Shown here: positions 46,574 to 57,649 of the stretch, piece by piece
How positions within the stretch are numbered: the first letter of the stretch is position 1
How the letters are laid out: every line of letters starts with the position of its first letter
Source: Hirsutella rhossiliensis
Lineage: Eukaryota; Ascomycota; Sordariomycetes; Hypocreales; Ophiocordycipitaceae
Assembly (NCBI RefSeq): GCF_020360975.1
Contig: NW_025408682.1
Location: forward strand, 558,001-622,000
Direction of reading: 5' to 3'
DNA length: 64,000 bases
Notes under the pieces: generated by a model
Told to the model about the DNA's origin: nothing
The model's input: the letters and a program-made list of their open reading frames with translations, nothing else
The model's database searches: none
Position numbers and translations under genes: made by a program

Positions 46574-49500
46574 ATGAAGCCGCTGGGCGCCGTCGTCGCC
46601 TCGGCCCTGGTGGCCTTGGTCGGCGCGCTGGCCTCGACCGACACAATCACATGGGGAGGTGACAATACACGTTCAGGATTTCAGACGTGAGTGGCCCATC
46701 CTTCTTCTTGGAATATCTGCTGACTTTTACTTCTCCAGAAACCATCGTATGGATCCTGCCATTGTTGGCAGTTCTCAGTTTGGCCAAGTCTTCCGCACAC
46801 CTCTCCCCGGCACCTATGTAGGACAGCCCGAGCAGATCTTCTCCCAACCTCTCGTGTACACCCCCAACGGCGGCACAAAGCAATACGTCTATTTTGCCAC
46901 GACGCAGAACAACGTCTACAGACTTGATTCGAAAACAGGCGAGATTCTCGCGTCCAGAAACCTCCACATCCCCTTTCTCACTGCCGACCTCGACGGTTGT
47001 GTAGACATCAACCCAACCATCGGAGTCACATCCACGGGTGTAATTGACTACGGCTCAGATACCCTCTATCTCATGGCCAAAACCTATGTCAACCAAAAGT
47101 TTGGCGACAAGCCTCAGGGGCGCCCCGCCGGTCGCTACTATCTCCATGCTTTAGACGTAAATGACTTGAGCGAGCGCCCCAACTTCCCCGTCGACCTCGA
47201 GGGCATTCTATCGAGAAACGGCGACAATCGCATGTTTACCGGCGGCATCCACCTCCAGCGACCCGCCCTGCTGCTCACCGGCCAGTACATCTACGCCGGA
47301 TTCGCATCCCACTGTGTCCAGTACAACTTCACTGGCTGGATCATGGGCTGGGACAAGGCCACCGGCAAAGTTATTGAACGCTGGTCCACGCAGGGCAAGG
47401 GCGTCCCCAACACTGTTCCGGGCGCGGGCATATGGATGAGTGGCGGCGGTCTCTCCTCGGACGACGCCGGCTCCATCTACCTCGCCACGGGAAACGGATA
47501 CGCGTCCCAGCTTAGCAACATTCCTGTCAAGGGCTTCAACCCGCCCACAGCCCTGGAGGAAGCAGCACTTCACATGACCATGAACGCTGACGGCAGCCTC
47601 AACCTCGTCGACTTTTTCATGCCGTGGGAGAAGCAGGCCTTGGACGGGGCTGACAAGGACCTTGGCACCTCGCCCCTCGAAATGCTCCCCAGCCAGTTTG
47701 CGTGCGGTGATGTCAAGCGCGTCGGTGTGGTTACGGGAAAGACAGGGAAAACCTACTGGCTCAACTTGGACAATCTGGGTGGTTATCGCAACGGCAAAGA
47801 CGGTCTCGACGATGTCCTGCAGGTGTTTCAGAACGAAAACTCAGTCTATGCCGGGGCGGGTGTCTACCCGCTAGAAGGGGGATGGATCTACATCAACGTG
47901 GTCGGCTACCCAACTAACGTGTTCAAATTCTCCTGCAATGACGGCGTTCCTGCCTTCACAAAGGTGGCCGTCTCGCCAACGCCCAACGCCTACATCCTCG
48001 GTGTCTCCCACGGAACCGTCACCTCCCTCGACGGACAGGAGGGAACAGGACTCTTGTGGGTTACAGACGTGCAGGGCGTTGGGGTCAAAGTCTACAATGC
48101 CGTTCCAAAAAATGGTAACCTCGTTCTGCTAAACTCCTTCAACGTCCCAGGCATCACCAAGTTTACTCGTCCAGTCTTCGGCGATGGTATGCTCTATGTC
48201 GGCACCACGCTTGGGTACGTCTACGGCTTCGGTGCCCCAGTCAATGCCCCGCTCAACTGCTCTTCACCTGTCGACTTTGGCAACGTCAATATCAAGAACA
48301 GCAGCAGCACCGAGTCTGTCACCTGCAAGGCCACTATCGATCTTATCGTTACAGGCATCGGGCTGGGAGAGAAAAAGCATTTTGGAATTTCTGACTCGCC
48401 CAAGTTGCCGCTTCAACTGTTGCAGGGACAATCGTTTAGCGTTGATGCCGTTTTCCGTCCGACGGGCGTCGGTTTTCAGTCGGTCGACCTCCTGATCAAC
48501 ACCACCAACGGCATCGCTGGCTATAGCACCGAGACTCACGCGAGGCTCACTGGGACGGGACGCAGCGTTGGTGCGCTCCTGGCTCTGAGCCCAACAACCA
48601 TCACGTTCAAAGGCATCGTCACCGGACAAGACCCCGGCGGCGTATCGGAGAGTCTCGTGGTTTCCAACAGGGGCAGTTCGCCGCTTAACGTTATATCCAT
48701 CTTGTACTCGGTGGGTAACTCGACGGGACCGTTTCAGCCCTGGGATGGCCATGGCAACCTTGTCGTCGGCAAGTTTACGCTCCAAAATGTCCCGACAGCC
48801 GTCGCGGCCAATTCGGGCGTGACCGTCAGCGTCGCCTTCAACTCAACGACCAGCGGCACCTTCACAGGCTTCGTCAAGTTTGTTACCGACGGCGGCAATG
48901 GCACAGTCTCCATTGCCGGCTCCTCCGGGCCAGCAGCTATCGCGCTTCTTGAGTTTCAGACACCCGATGGCCAAGGTTGGGTCAAGTACCAGTCTGGCAC
49001 TCCTTTCAACTTTGGTAACGTGACTGAGAACACGTCGAGATCTCTCAAGTTCAGAGTCACCAACAATGCCCCTCCCGGCGGGGTGAAGCTATCTTTGACC
49101 GTTTCGAAGCCTCCGTTCGGCGTTGCTAGCATAGTGAGAGCAGCCAACCAGGTCGATCTGGCCGAAGGCTCGTCCTTTGGACCCGGCGAAAGCGGCACTG
49201 CCGTTCTCACTTGCGCCGCGCCCAAGTCCCAATGGAACGTGGCGTCTTACAACGGCACGGCGCAGTGGACCATGAACACCAATGACCCCGGCTTTGGCAA
49301 GCAGTTCATCCAATTCCTCTGCAACGCGGTCGCTGAGCAGGCACCTCCTCTGCTGCCCAGCGGACAAGGCCAGTTTCGGTACATTGGATGCTATAAAGAC
49401 AACACTCCAGGCCGCCAATTGCCAAACCAGCTCATCGACGCCGACAAACTCACCAACGCGCAGTGCATCGCGGCGTGCGCGAAAAACAGCTACATCTTCT

Positions 49501-51059
49501 GTGGTACACAGTATCTTCGCGAGTGCTGGGCTGGAAACCAGATTCCGCTGCAGAAGGTTGATGACCAGAATTGCAATTACAATTGTGCGGGAGACATCAA
49601 CCAGATTTGCGGCGGCAATGGGGCAGGAGACGCAGCCGGCGGGACCTACATGTCGCTGTTTGCCGACTCGCTTCGGTGGAACGGCAACTACACCAGGCCC
49701 CCAGTCACCGGGCCCGTCGTGAACCCCGGCGTATCGGGCTTCATCAGTATGGGGTGCTTTACCGAAGCGCCGAACGCCCGAGCGCTTCCCAACGGCGTGA
49801 ACACGGAGAAGAAGACGGTGGCTATGTGCGTCAATGCCTGCAAGGGAGCGACGTATTCTTATGCAGGACTGGAATATGGAGGGGAGTGCTGGTGTGGTAA
49901 CCAGCTGGGGACCGGCTCGGTGCACGCTCCCGACGTGGATTGTGGCATGACTTGCACAGGTATGCTCTCGAGGTCGGCTTCTTGGCAGAAATTGACTTTG
50001 ATAGACAACACGACCGAGTTTTGCGGTGGCCCTTCGAGACTCAATGTCTATAGGCTCGGTGCCCCGCTGCCGTCCAGTTCTACGACTACCACCCCTGGGT
50101 TGACGACGACTACTACTGATGCCGGCCCAGGCCCCACGACTAAAAGCAGCAGCTCCGCCGGTCCGACGCCTACTGGACCGGCCGTAAAGAAGACGGTCGG
50201 AAAGTACGAGTCCCAAGGATGCTGGACAGAAGCCACAAACAGCCGAGCTCTGCTTGGAAGCGGTTCTGCCGACGACAAGATGACGCTCGAGTCATGCGCC
50301 AAGTTTTGCGATGGCTTCAAGTATTTTGCCACCGAATATGGAAGGGAGTGCTACTGTGGCAATAGCCTTCAGCAAGGAAGCGTCAAAGCCAGCAATGAGA
50401 ATGATTGTTCTTTTCCCTGTGCTGGCGATGCATCCGAGTACTGCGGCGCTGGAAACAGAATTCAGCTTTACAAAATAGGTGATTCGGCAACCACGGCGCC
50501 GCCGAGCCCTTCCCTGGCTGGGGACGTGCTCAGCGACGCTACCATTGACAGCTCAGGGACCCAAGGTGCAACGCCATCTCCGTCAACGGCGCCCGACACG
50601 TCGTCCACCGGGTCGGGAAGTTCAAAGGGTCTACCGGATACGCCCACTGTGACGTCCAGTACGGTGACAAACTCGACAAAGGTGACCACGCAGCTGGCTT
50701 CAGCGACTCCGACAGGCCCCATCGTCTGGCCTGGGAATGCCAACTTCACCTTTTACTCTTGTGTGTTGGAGCCCTCAAATGGCCGTCTTTTGGAACTCCA
50801 AGTTCTCGACGACGGAAAGAACATGACCATTGACCGGTGCTTGAGAAAGTGTTGGAGCTATTCGTGGGCAGGGGTTGAGTATGGCCGGGAATGTTGGTGC
50901 GGCGACAAGCTCAATCTTGCGGGCATCGACGGCGCCACGCCAGGCAAGAATGTGACGAAGACGGAGTGCGATATGCTGTGCCCGGGAGACAAAAAGGTCT
51001 ACTGCGGCGCTGGCGTGAGGATGAGCTTGTACTCGAATAATGCCACGACGACGACATGA
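46574..51059 (+). CDS. Giant secreted PQQ-like propeller protein with four WSC domains
   Basis: Exons 46574-46686, 46739-49959 and 50005-51059 encode 1,462 aa. Intron 1 is 52 nt. Intron 2 (45 nt, GTATGC...TAG) is a multiple of three without stops and is inferred because its removal restores the WSC pattern CTDNTTEFCGG. A signal peptide (about 1-21) is followed by WGGDNTRSGFQTN and a quinoprotein-like propeller to about residue 535 (repeats such as YVYFATTQNNVYRLDSKTGE and GMLYVGTTLGYVYGFG). Three Ig-like ASH/choice-of-anchor-D-type domains (about 540-905) have SPVDFGNVNI, RGSSPLNV and PFNFGNVTENT. WSC domains lie at about 916-1013, 1038-1128, 1178-1269 and 1358-1455, separated by Ser/Thr-rich linkers that are probably O-glycosylated. 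No C-terminal membrane helix follows, so it is likely secreted, not a Wsc sensor. WSC domains bind glycans; enzymatic activity is unproven. Confidence 0.92.
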
Positions 51060-51572
51060 ACCGCTGACAAGGAGCGGATGAGATGGCGATGAAGCGATTG
51101 AAGATTAATGTCCGAATTGTTGGAATGTTCCCTTGGTAGAGTAAGTCCTTCCATGACTACATACATGTAATTGGCAGCGCGGGAATGGCGCAGCTCAGCT
51201 GCTTCCAGGACATAAAACATGATTTTATAATGTAACATACTTGTACTCTAGCATAACTCTCTCGAGCAGTTTATGTGTATATATATTTTCTGGCGAAATG
51301 GGTTTGCTTTCCTACCTACTCGGGGTCATGCTTTGCCGCCGCCTGCATCTCTTGTCAACAGAGTGTGACGGAGGTTCCGGTTCTCGTCAAAGGCGCACCT
51401 ACTACATGCTATTATGGGATGGGCTTGACTCGGCCCCTTTTGGCTGCAGTTGAGGGAGAGCTTTGCGGTTGTATGTAATTAGTTGGCGGGAAATCCAATC
51501 GGCTTCCAAACCCCGCGCCAGCTCAACCTCCCAACTTCAATCCTACGTGCTCTGCAATTCACGGCCAAGACC
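51060..51572. other. Intergenic spacer
   Basis: Contains the 3' region of the WSC protein and the promoter of the MlrC-like gene. The continuing open frame upstream of 51573 begins only with a TTG and is not family-like. Confidence 0.5.
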
Positions 51573-53093
51573 ATGTCTGCTCGTCCTGTCATAGCAGTCG
51601 CAGGCCTAGGCTGCGAAACGTCCACCTTTACCCCGTCGAGGACGCTTGCCGCCGCTTTCCATCCCCAGCGCGGCGACGACATCATCAACAGATATCCCTT
51701 CCTCCACGCCGATCAGCCGCTCGGGCGAGATGCCAAGTGGGAGGGTGCATTGATCGGGCATGCCATCCCGGGGGGCATTGTGAAAAGAGACGCCTTCGAG
51801 GCCTTGGCGGGCGAAATCGTTTCTCGTCTCTGTGGCATCATGTCCAAGGGAAAGGTCCATGGCCTGTGGTTCGACATCCACGGGGCCATGTGTGTTGAGG
51901 GCATGGACGACGCCGAGGCGGAGCTGCTGAGGCGTATCCGAGAAGCCATCGGTCCCCAGACCCTCGTCTCGGCTTCCATGGACTTGCACGGCAATGTGTC
52001 ACGCGAGCTGGCTCGCTTGACGGACCTCATCACCTGCTATCGCTTTGCACCACACACCGATGTGCTAGAAACCAAGGAGCGAGCTTGTCGTAATCTCGTC
52101 AACCTAATCCAAGCCTCGTCCGACCGCAGGCCGTTGAAAGCCTGGATCCCCATCCCCATTTTGCTTCCTGGCGAGCAAACCTCTACTCGGATGGAGCCGG
52201 CCAAGCGCATCTACGCGGCCGTGCCCGAGGTCGAGGCGTGTCCTGGCGTCATTGACGCTGCCATCTGGGTTGGATACGCCTGGGCTGACGAGCCGAGGAA
52301 TCGAGCGGTGGTCATGGTGACGGGCTGGGACAAGGAGCCTGTATCCTGGGGCGCAGAGCGACTGGCGAAGCTGTTCTGGGATGCGCGCGGCGAGTTCAAA
52401 TTTGTCGCGCCCACGGGCTCCCTTGCCGAATGCTTGGACGCCGCCGTCAAGTCTCCCCAGGAAAAACGGCCGTTCTTCATCTCCGACTCGGGCGATAACC
52501 CTACTGCCGGTGGTTCTGGCGATGTGACATGGGGCTTGACCAAGCTCCTGGATCGCCCCGAGTTCAAGGCCCCGGACTCGGGTTACACCGTCATCTACGC
52601 CAGCTTACCGGGACCAAAAGCCGTCGAGACAGCTGTCGCAGCAGGTGTCGGTGCCACGGTTACGGTCACGGCAGGGGCGGAAGCTGACAAGATCCATGCG
52701 CCTCCGCTGACAATGACGGGCGTTGTGCATGCAATCAAGCGCGGTGATCGAGACGCTGAGGTAGAAGTGGTCCTTCAAGTCGGATCCGTCCACGCCATCC
52801 TCACCCGCCTTCGCAAGCCGTATCACAAGGAAAGGGACTTCACTGACCTGCGCCTCGACCCTCGACGTGCAGACGTTGTCGTCGTCAAGATTGGGTACTT
52901 GGAGCCAGAGCTGTTCGACATGGCCAAGGGCTGGATGCTTGCGTTGACCCCCGGCGGCGTGGATCAGGACTTGCAAAGGCTGGGGCACAAACGGATACAA
53001 CGACCCATGTGGCCGTTTGACCAAACGTTTGACAAGAGTCCGGATTTGAGCACGCGGTGGATCGAAAGCGTGGCAGAGAAGACGGGGGGGTAG
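51573..53093 (+). CDS. MlrC-like M81 family metallopeptidase
   Basis: A single exon encodes 506 aa. The start is the ATG opening MSARPVIAVAGLGCETSTFT, the typical MlrC N-terminus. The N-terminal DUF1485 domain carries WFDIHGAMCVEG, SASMDLHGNVS and CYRFAPHTDVLETKERA. The latter half has PGEQTSTRMEP, the SDSGDNPTAGGSGDVT signature of the MlrC C-terminal region, and VVVKIGYLEPEL. The family is named after sphingomonad MlrC, which hydrolyses linearised microcystin products; fungal members have no established substrate. No signal peptide is seen, so it is probably intracellular. It is collinear with the WSC protein, but fungal genes are normally monocistronic. Confidence 0.93.
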   Translation: MSARPVIAVAGLGCETSTFTPSRTLAAAFHPQRGDDIINRYPFLHADQPLGRDAKWEGALIGHAIPGGIVKRDAFEALAGEIVSRLCGIMSKGKVHGLWFDIHGAMCVEGMDDAEAELLRRIREAIGPQTLVSASMDLHGNVSRELARLTDLITCYRFAPHTDVLETKERACRNLVNLIQASSDRRPLKAWIPIPILLPGEQTSTRMEPAKRIYAAVPEVEACPGVIDAAIWVGYAWADEPRNRAVVMVTGWDKEPVSWGAERLAKLFWDARGEFKFVAPTGSLAECLDAAVKSPQEKRPFFISDSGDNPTAGGSGDVTWGLTKLLDRPEFKAPDSGYTVIYASLPGPKAVETAVAAGVGATVTVTAGAEADKIHAPPLTMTGVVHAIKRGDRDAEVEVVLQVGSVHAILTRLRKPYHKERDFTDLRLDPRRADVVVVKIGYLEPELFDMAKGWMLALTPGGVDQDLQRLGHKRIQRPMWPFDQTFDKSPDLSTRWIESVAEKTGG

Positions 53094-53949
53094 GTGAGGG
53101 GACATTGACTTTGATGGACTCTCATTGAGCCGACAAGGCACATGACGCTTGAGGGTACTCAGGGTAGCAAGTGTTTCTTTACGGGCATCGTTGGCAACAC
53201 GCTGGGTGCACAGGATGGTGTTTTCACAGCCCCTCTTGACAAATTCACACCAGCGTCAAATCGTGAGTTGCCCCTGATCACCGCGCACATGGATTCGTTT
53301 GAGTTACTCTCATCCGCCTAGCCGAGTCTCCAGACTCCCTCCATTTGCAAGACCAAGGTCGTATTGTCAAAGAGCCAACATCTTCCCGCTCAACAGCGCT
53401 GCTGGAACCTTGGTGGAAAAGAGCCATCGTAACAATCCCCCTCCGCCTTCCCCATACCTTGGCCAAGCTCGTTTGGAAAGCAATAGGCATTGGCACGTGC
53501 GCAGTGTCTCAGCGTGCAAACGAGCGTCGGTGAATCAGTTGGCAGCTTCCGGCCTATTGTTCTCGTTGATCCATTCGGTTTGCACTGCCAACTATTACGG
53601 CCAATTACTTCCGAGGCAGCAGCGGCTGTCAGGCCGCCAGTGACATTCATTTAAACGCAAAATCTCTCGCATCTTGTTGCCTCTACATTTACTTATCCAT
53701 AACCTCCTCTTAAGCAGGCAAAAGTCGAAGCTGCACTTCTCTTCTTCTCTTTGCAAAGGCTTGGTCTTTTTTCAACGAGATTCTTCATCAACTCACTTTC
53801 ACCTACATATACTTCGAATGCTCTCTTTTATTTTCACCGAGAAAGAGCTTTTGCGGTTTCGCCTTCTTCCTGCTGTCTCTACGCTTTCCATTGCGGCATT
53901 CGTCTCGTCGACTCTTTGGGTGTGAAGGCGTCTTGTGCCATAGAAGTTC
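53094..53949. other. Intergenic spacer with CT-rich stretch
   Basis: No gene is supported. From about 53650 to 53930 the strand is strongly CT-rich, like a fungal promoter and leader, yet the coding fragments that follow are broken. It may be the promoter of a gene that has since decayed. Confidence 0.4.
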
Positions 53950-54884
53950 TCCTCATGCAACAATAACGCAGCGAAAGAGGGACTGGGCGGGATCTTCCGT
54001 CGCCCGACGGTAGCTTACCCCCATTTCTGTTGCAAAGGTCCGCGACCAACAACCATTTCCTAGCAATAAGACTCAAGTTCCTCGCGGAGCCCAAAGACAT
54101 CCCCGTTACTGAGGTTGGCCTGAAGGGAGAGGCCTGAGCGACGGTCGACAGGAAGGCCGGGTTGGCGGTTGAAAGGGAGGCCAAAACCACGGTCGAAGAG
54201 TTCGGCATGTCCTTTAACCCCAGTGAGGGGTGGATCAACAACAACGACGCCATTATCGAGGGCGTCAGTCGTCCGGCTCAAGAATGCGTCCGCGGACCTC
54301 AGCCAACATTAGCCTCACCGATCCGACCGCCAGGCTTGTCAGACGCCTTGTGACCTCGGCGGCGGCGTTGACGAAGACGAGGCATTGCTCGGCCTAGGAA
54401 CCGCCCAGCTTTTCGGCGGTGACCCCAAGCCCAGCCCCCGTCGCCGGCGGCGGCGCCAGCGAGAGGAAGGTTCGGAGGAAGAAGGGGACAGTCACACCGA
54501 CGACACCGCCTCTGACGCCAGTGAAGGGGAGTCAGAAGACTCTGAGACTCTGCCAGACGCCAACGACATGGACATCGGGCAGCAACCCCGACCAAGGACA
54601 CCATCAGCCACAAGGCTGCCAGTGTTGGCAAGACAAAGCCGCTCCCGGCCGCCGGCACCCGCGAAGCGGAAAATTTCGACGACGCAGACCCAACCGGCGG
54701 TCTGAAGTGGCTCTTCTACGCCACACGGCCCGGGAAACGGTTCAGCTGGTATGCGGACCGAGTCAACCAAATTCGCTACGTCGTGCATGACGCAACCAAG
54801 TATGCGGAGGTCCTACGTCAGGCGCTGGAGTGTAAGGCCCGAGGAGAGAAGCTTCTCGTATACTGCGGCCTGGAAGCCGGATGA
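53950..54884 (+). pseudogene. Helicase-like gene remnant (possible SNF2 C-lobe)
   Basis: Coding-like pieces in different frames follow one another. There is an acidic/basic linker (54385-54700, with GDSHTDDTASDASEGESEDSE). Then, in another frame ending at TGA 54882-54884, ENFDDADPTGGLKWLFYATR runs into KRFSWYADRVNQIRYVVHDA and CKARGEKLLVYCGLEAG. The last part resembles the start of the helicase C-terminal lobe, where a target-length segment precedes a GEKxLVF-type strand. The frame change near 54580 has no obvious intron. The assignment to SNF2-type helicases is tentative. Confidence 0.35.
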
Positions 54885-54984
54885 GCCCCTGGAGACGTCC
54901 GTTAACCAGACGGAGGAGAAAGTGGAGGAGTAGAACACCAGAACACACACACTTGGGACCATAAGAGCGGACCTGGAACGAAGA

Positions 54985-55964
54985 CTTCCCATTCGACTAT
55001 AGCGACGTGGCCGACACGATTCAACCCTCCTCCTTTACATTGGCGGCACGCCAGAAGCGCTTGTCCGGGGTTGCTTCTTCCTCGATAAAGCTTTTCTTGC
55101 AGCGCGAAAGTCATATGTATAATTCATTGCCAATTCACCATCAATCCATTCTCGACTCATCTACAGTGGCAAACCGCGTGCGCAATCATGCCGCATACAA
55201 ATACTATGTGGTTGGGGAGAAAGGAAAGCGCTGCAAAAACCAAGTCCTTGGGACAATAGGCGGAAACCTCACATCTTCATTTTCCCAGAACCATGCAGGA
55301 GGAACCCCAGCCCCCTCCTTTGAGCCAGGGCCCAGGCCCTCACCCAGGGCTCGATGAACCACTTTACCCTGACATGAAGACCTTCCGTGTTGCTAGCCTT
55401 TCAGCTATCCGAACTGTCGACCATCGCGAGATCCCCAAGGGAGAGGACAACGTGGTCTACGCAGAGACTCTCGGTTGGGCCAGCGGGGCTGGTACCTTCT
55501 TTGTCGACGACCACCGGTTACCCAAGCCCAGAGGTCAGTGGGTGAAGGTCAAGGTCTGTCGTCGCGCCTGCAACCTGTGGACGGGCTCTATCTGCTCGAC
55601 CGCGGAGACTGCTCGCCCCAACTTGCGGGAACAGTATACCTTTGGGGGCCCAGAAGGCCATCGTACCTTGCTGCCCATCGCGGCCCTGGTGGGTTTCGAT
55701 GCGTATAACTGCCAACCTGCCTCAATCCGTTATCCTCTTCGCGATGCCATCGACTGGAGCTATCGGGAAATAGATGACCTGAAAGGTCTTCAAACCAAAT
55801 GCAACAGCTCCGGCCAAGTCCGTGGAAGCTGCATCTTGCTGGTGCAAGACTTGGCTGTCCCGGGGGACATGGCCGCTCTCAAGGAGTTCCTGCGTGCCAG
55901 TAGGCAGCATCAGATTGACGAGGCTCTGAGGGCCGTCGATCTGGACAAGTTAACTCATTTGTAA
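54985..55964 (+). pseudogene. Unrecognised coding fragments
   Basis: Two overlapping plus-strand frames look coding: 54985-55357 (DTIQPSSFTLAARQKRL and VANRVRNHAAYKYYVV) and 55293-55964 (223 codons, with GWASGAGTFFVDDHRLPKP and CILLVQDLAVPGDM). They overlap by about 65 nt in different frames with no clear splice pair, which suggests frameshift decay of one gene. I recognise no family. The second frame is long enough to be a separate expressed gene. Confidence 0.3.
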
Positions 55965-55992
55965 TGCATTATGCATACTTCCATCACGCACT

Positions 55993-56290
55993 ATTGACCC
56001 ATTAATCGGATCAACGGAGAGTACCAGATGCCCCATGAGGAGAAATCGGCGCATGACAGCAAAAGCCATCTCGGGTTGGTACGCATGCTTAAGGAACTGG
56101 AAGGCTACTCAATTCGTGGAGTCACCAAATTTGCCCAGAATCACATCGCCGGATGCAAATCCTGCTGCCTCGGGCAAACAGACAGGCAGCAACCAGCAGG
56201 GTTGTACAGGCCAGTGCCCGTCCCTGACCGACCAATGCGTGCGATTGCAATGGTCTTCATCACACCCAGAAACAGACTGGAAGCTCTTAC
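55993..56290 (+). mobile_element. Ty3/Gypsy integrase zinc-finger remnant
   Basis: Within the frame starting at 56028, the pattern SAHDSKSHLGLVRMLKELEG followed by HIAGCKSCCLGQTDRQQPAG and YRPVPVPDRPMRAIAMVFIT matches the H2C2 zinc-binding domain and entry to the core of Ty3/Gypsy integrases (HDSxxxGHxG...CxxC...GLLxPLPVPxRPWxxIxMDFI). The second Cys pair reads CKSC, and the Trp and Asp of the core entry are replaced (Met-Arg, Val). The frame then degenerates, with no catalytic core, reverse transcriptase or LTR recognised nearby. It is a fragment only. Confidence 0.6.
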
Positions 56291-56369
56291 TCCCAGTCTT
56301 ACAGTAGAACCTCAACAGCACCTGCAACGCTGGGACCAAGACGTCAGGGTCTTTTGTTGCATGCCAAAC

Positions 56370-57298
56370 CACGATGGAACACCCGACCATGGGTCGTCTC
56401 ATGTATGCCCACGCTATTACGCTCGCCACCGGAGGCGAAATCGACGACCGAATCCAGGGCGAGCCCGGCATCGTGTACGCACCCGAGATCATCAGACAGC
56501 AGCTCGGACAGGTCTCTCACTATCCGCGCTCGCGTGTGCCGTTCCAGAAAATGGACGACGAGCTCGTCCACCGAGAGGGGCTTCTCTACTCGGCGCTCGC
56601 CCAGTTCTCCTTCGCTCGCCCCGACGCGCCGCCGAACAGACTGGACGTGTTCGCAGGTCTCCATTACAAGCTCCTCGGGGTACACGGATCAGTCACGATG
56701 AGAAAGGCCACGTCAGCGCGCGACGACCGCGAAAGCAGGTGTCGGATCCGGACTTCCAGCTTATGCCCGGAGAGCGCACGTTTACCCCCAGTATCATGTT
56801 CGTGCCGTCGGCCACGGTTAACCAAGCGTTCGATGAGATCTCGAACTTATTCTATGGCATCTTCGACCTCTGGTCTCTGTATCAGAGCAGCAAGACGACA
56901 TGTCCCAACCCGGGCCGCAAGATAAAGACCATCGACTCGACCCCCCAGCCGCAACTCAAACTCGACGAATGGGTGACGCAGCACCAAAGCCCGCCGCAGG
57001 CCTCAACTCCCGGATCATGTCGAGCACCCGCGCTAAAATTCCGTCTGGACTGGACGCGCCGTGGTCAGCACCACCTACACCACGGGGATATACCGCCTGT
57101 CCATGAACCGGAATGGTCGACCTTCACGAAAAGCCAAGCCAATGCCATCCTCGAGAACGAAGACCTCTCTACCGAGAACTAGCAGGAGCGCCTGCAGGAG
57201 TTGGCCATTAAAGAGTCCTTGAAACCGGCCGAGCCTACGGACGGGGACAAGCCCGGCGACAAGGACAAGCAAGACCCACAGAGTATATAAGATAACTA
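56370..57298 (+). pseudogene. Frameshifted unknown coding remnant
   Basis: A 56374-56925 frame has an ordered-looking first 110 residues (LMYAHAITLATGGEIDDRIQ and FAGLHYKLLGVHGSVTMRK). After about 56700 the coding look moves to the 56028-57182 frame (SDPDFQLMPGERTFTPSIMF and VNQAFDEISNLFYGIFDLWS). This is a frameshift without an evident intron. The 3' part ends in Gln/Glu/Lys/Asp-rich sequence near 57290. No family is recognised; association with the neighbouring retroelement is possible. Confidence 0.3.
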
Positions 57299-57303
57299 AA
57301 AAG

Positions 57304-57555
57304 TTGACCGCCAGAATGACTATAACACTCGCCAAGAAGCCCAGCACTATGGCCGACAAAGATAACTCGGGCAAGAAAGTGCGCTTTGAATCCAAGTATC
57401 TTACCAACAAAAGCGGTACCAGCGCCAAAAACGTTAGAGACAAGCTGGAGAGCTCTTCCGACAGTGACCAGAGCCAGGCCAGCGCTGGCTCCGACGCCTC
57501 CGAAGCAAACGTCGTTGGGTATATGACCACAGGACAGGTCACTGCCCCAGGGTGA
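57304..57555 (+). other. Small Ser/Lys/Asp-rich open frame
   Basis: 83 codons with GKKVRFESKYL and a Ser/Asp-rich segment. It is probably another piece of the surrounding decayed material. An intact gene cannot be claimed. Confidence 0.25.
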
Positions 57556-57649
57556 CCCTTTCATGTCTCAAAGAGCACCGGAATGATGAGAAGCCGCTGG
57601 TATTGCTGCCGGGGAGCGCTTCCACGTCAGACGGCTGTTAAGACCCCTG

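Noticed and set aside
49089..50216. 375-codon minus-strand frame
   Set aside because: It is antisense to WSC domains 1-2 of the large secreted protein and shows no domain of its own.
51483..51572. 30-codon N-terminal extension of the MlrC-like protein
   Set aside because: It begins with TTG, not ATG, and the family-typical start is the ATG at 51573.
55993..56290. Intact LTR retrotransposon
   Set aside because: Only the integrase zinc-finger part is recognisable. No reverse transcriptase, protease, catalytic core or paired LTRs were found.
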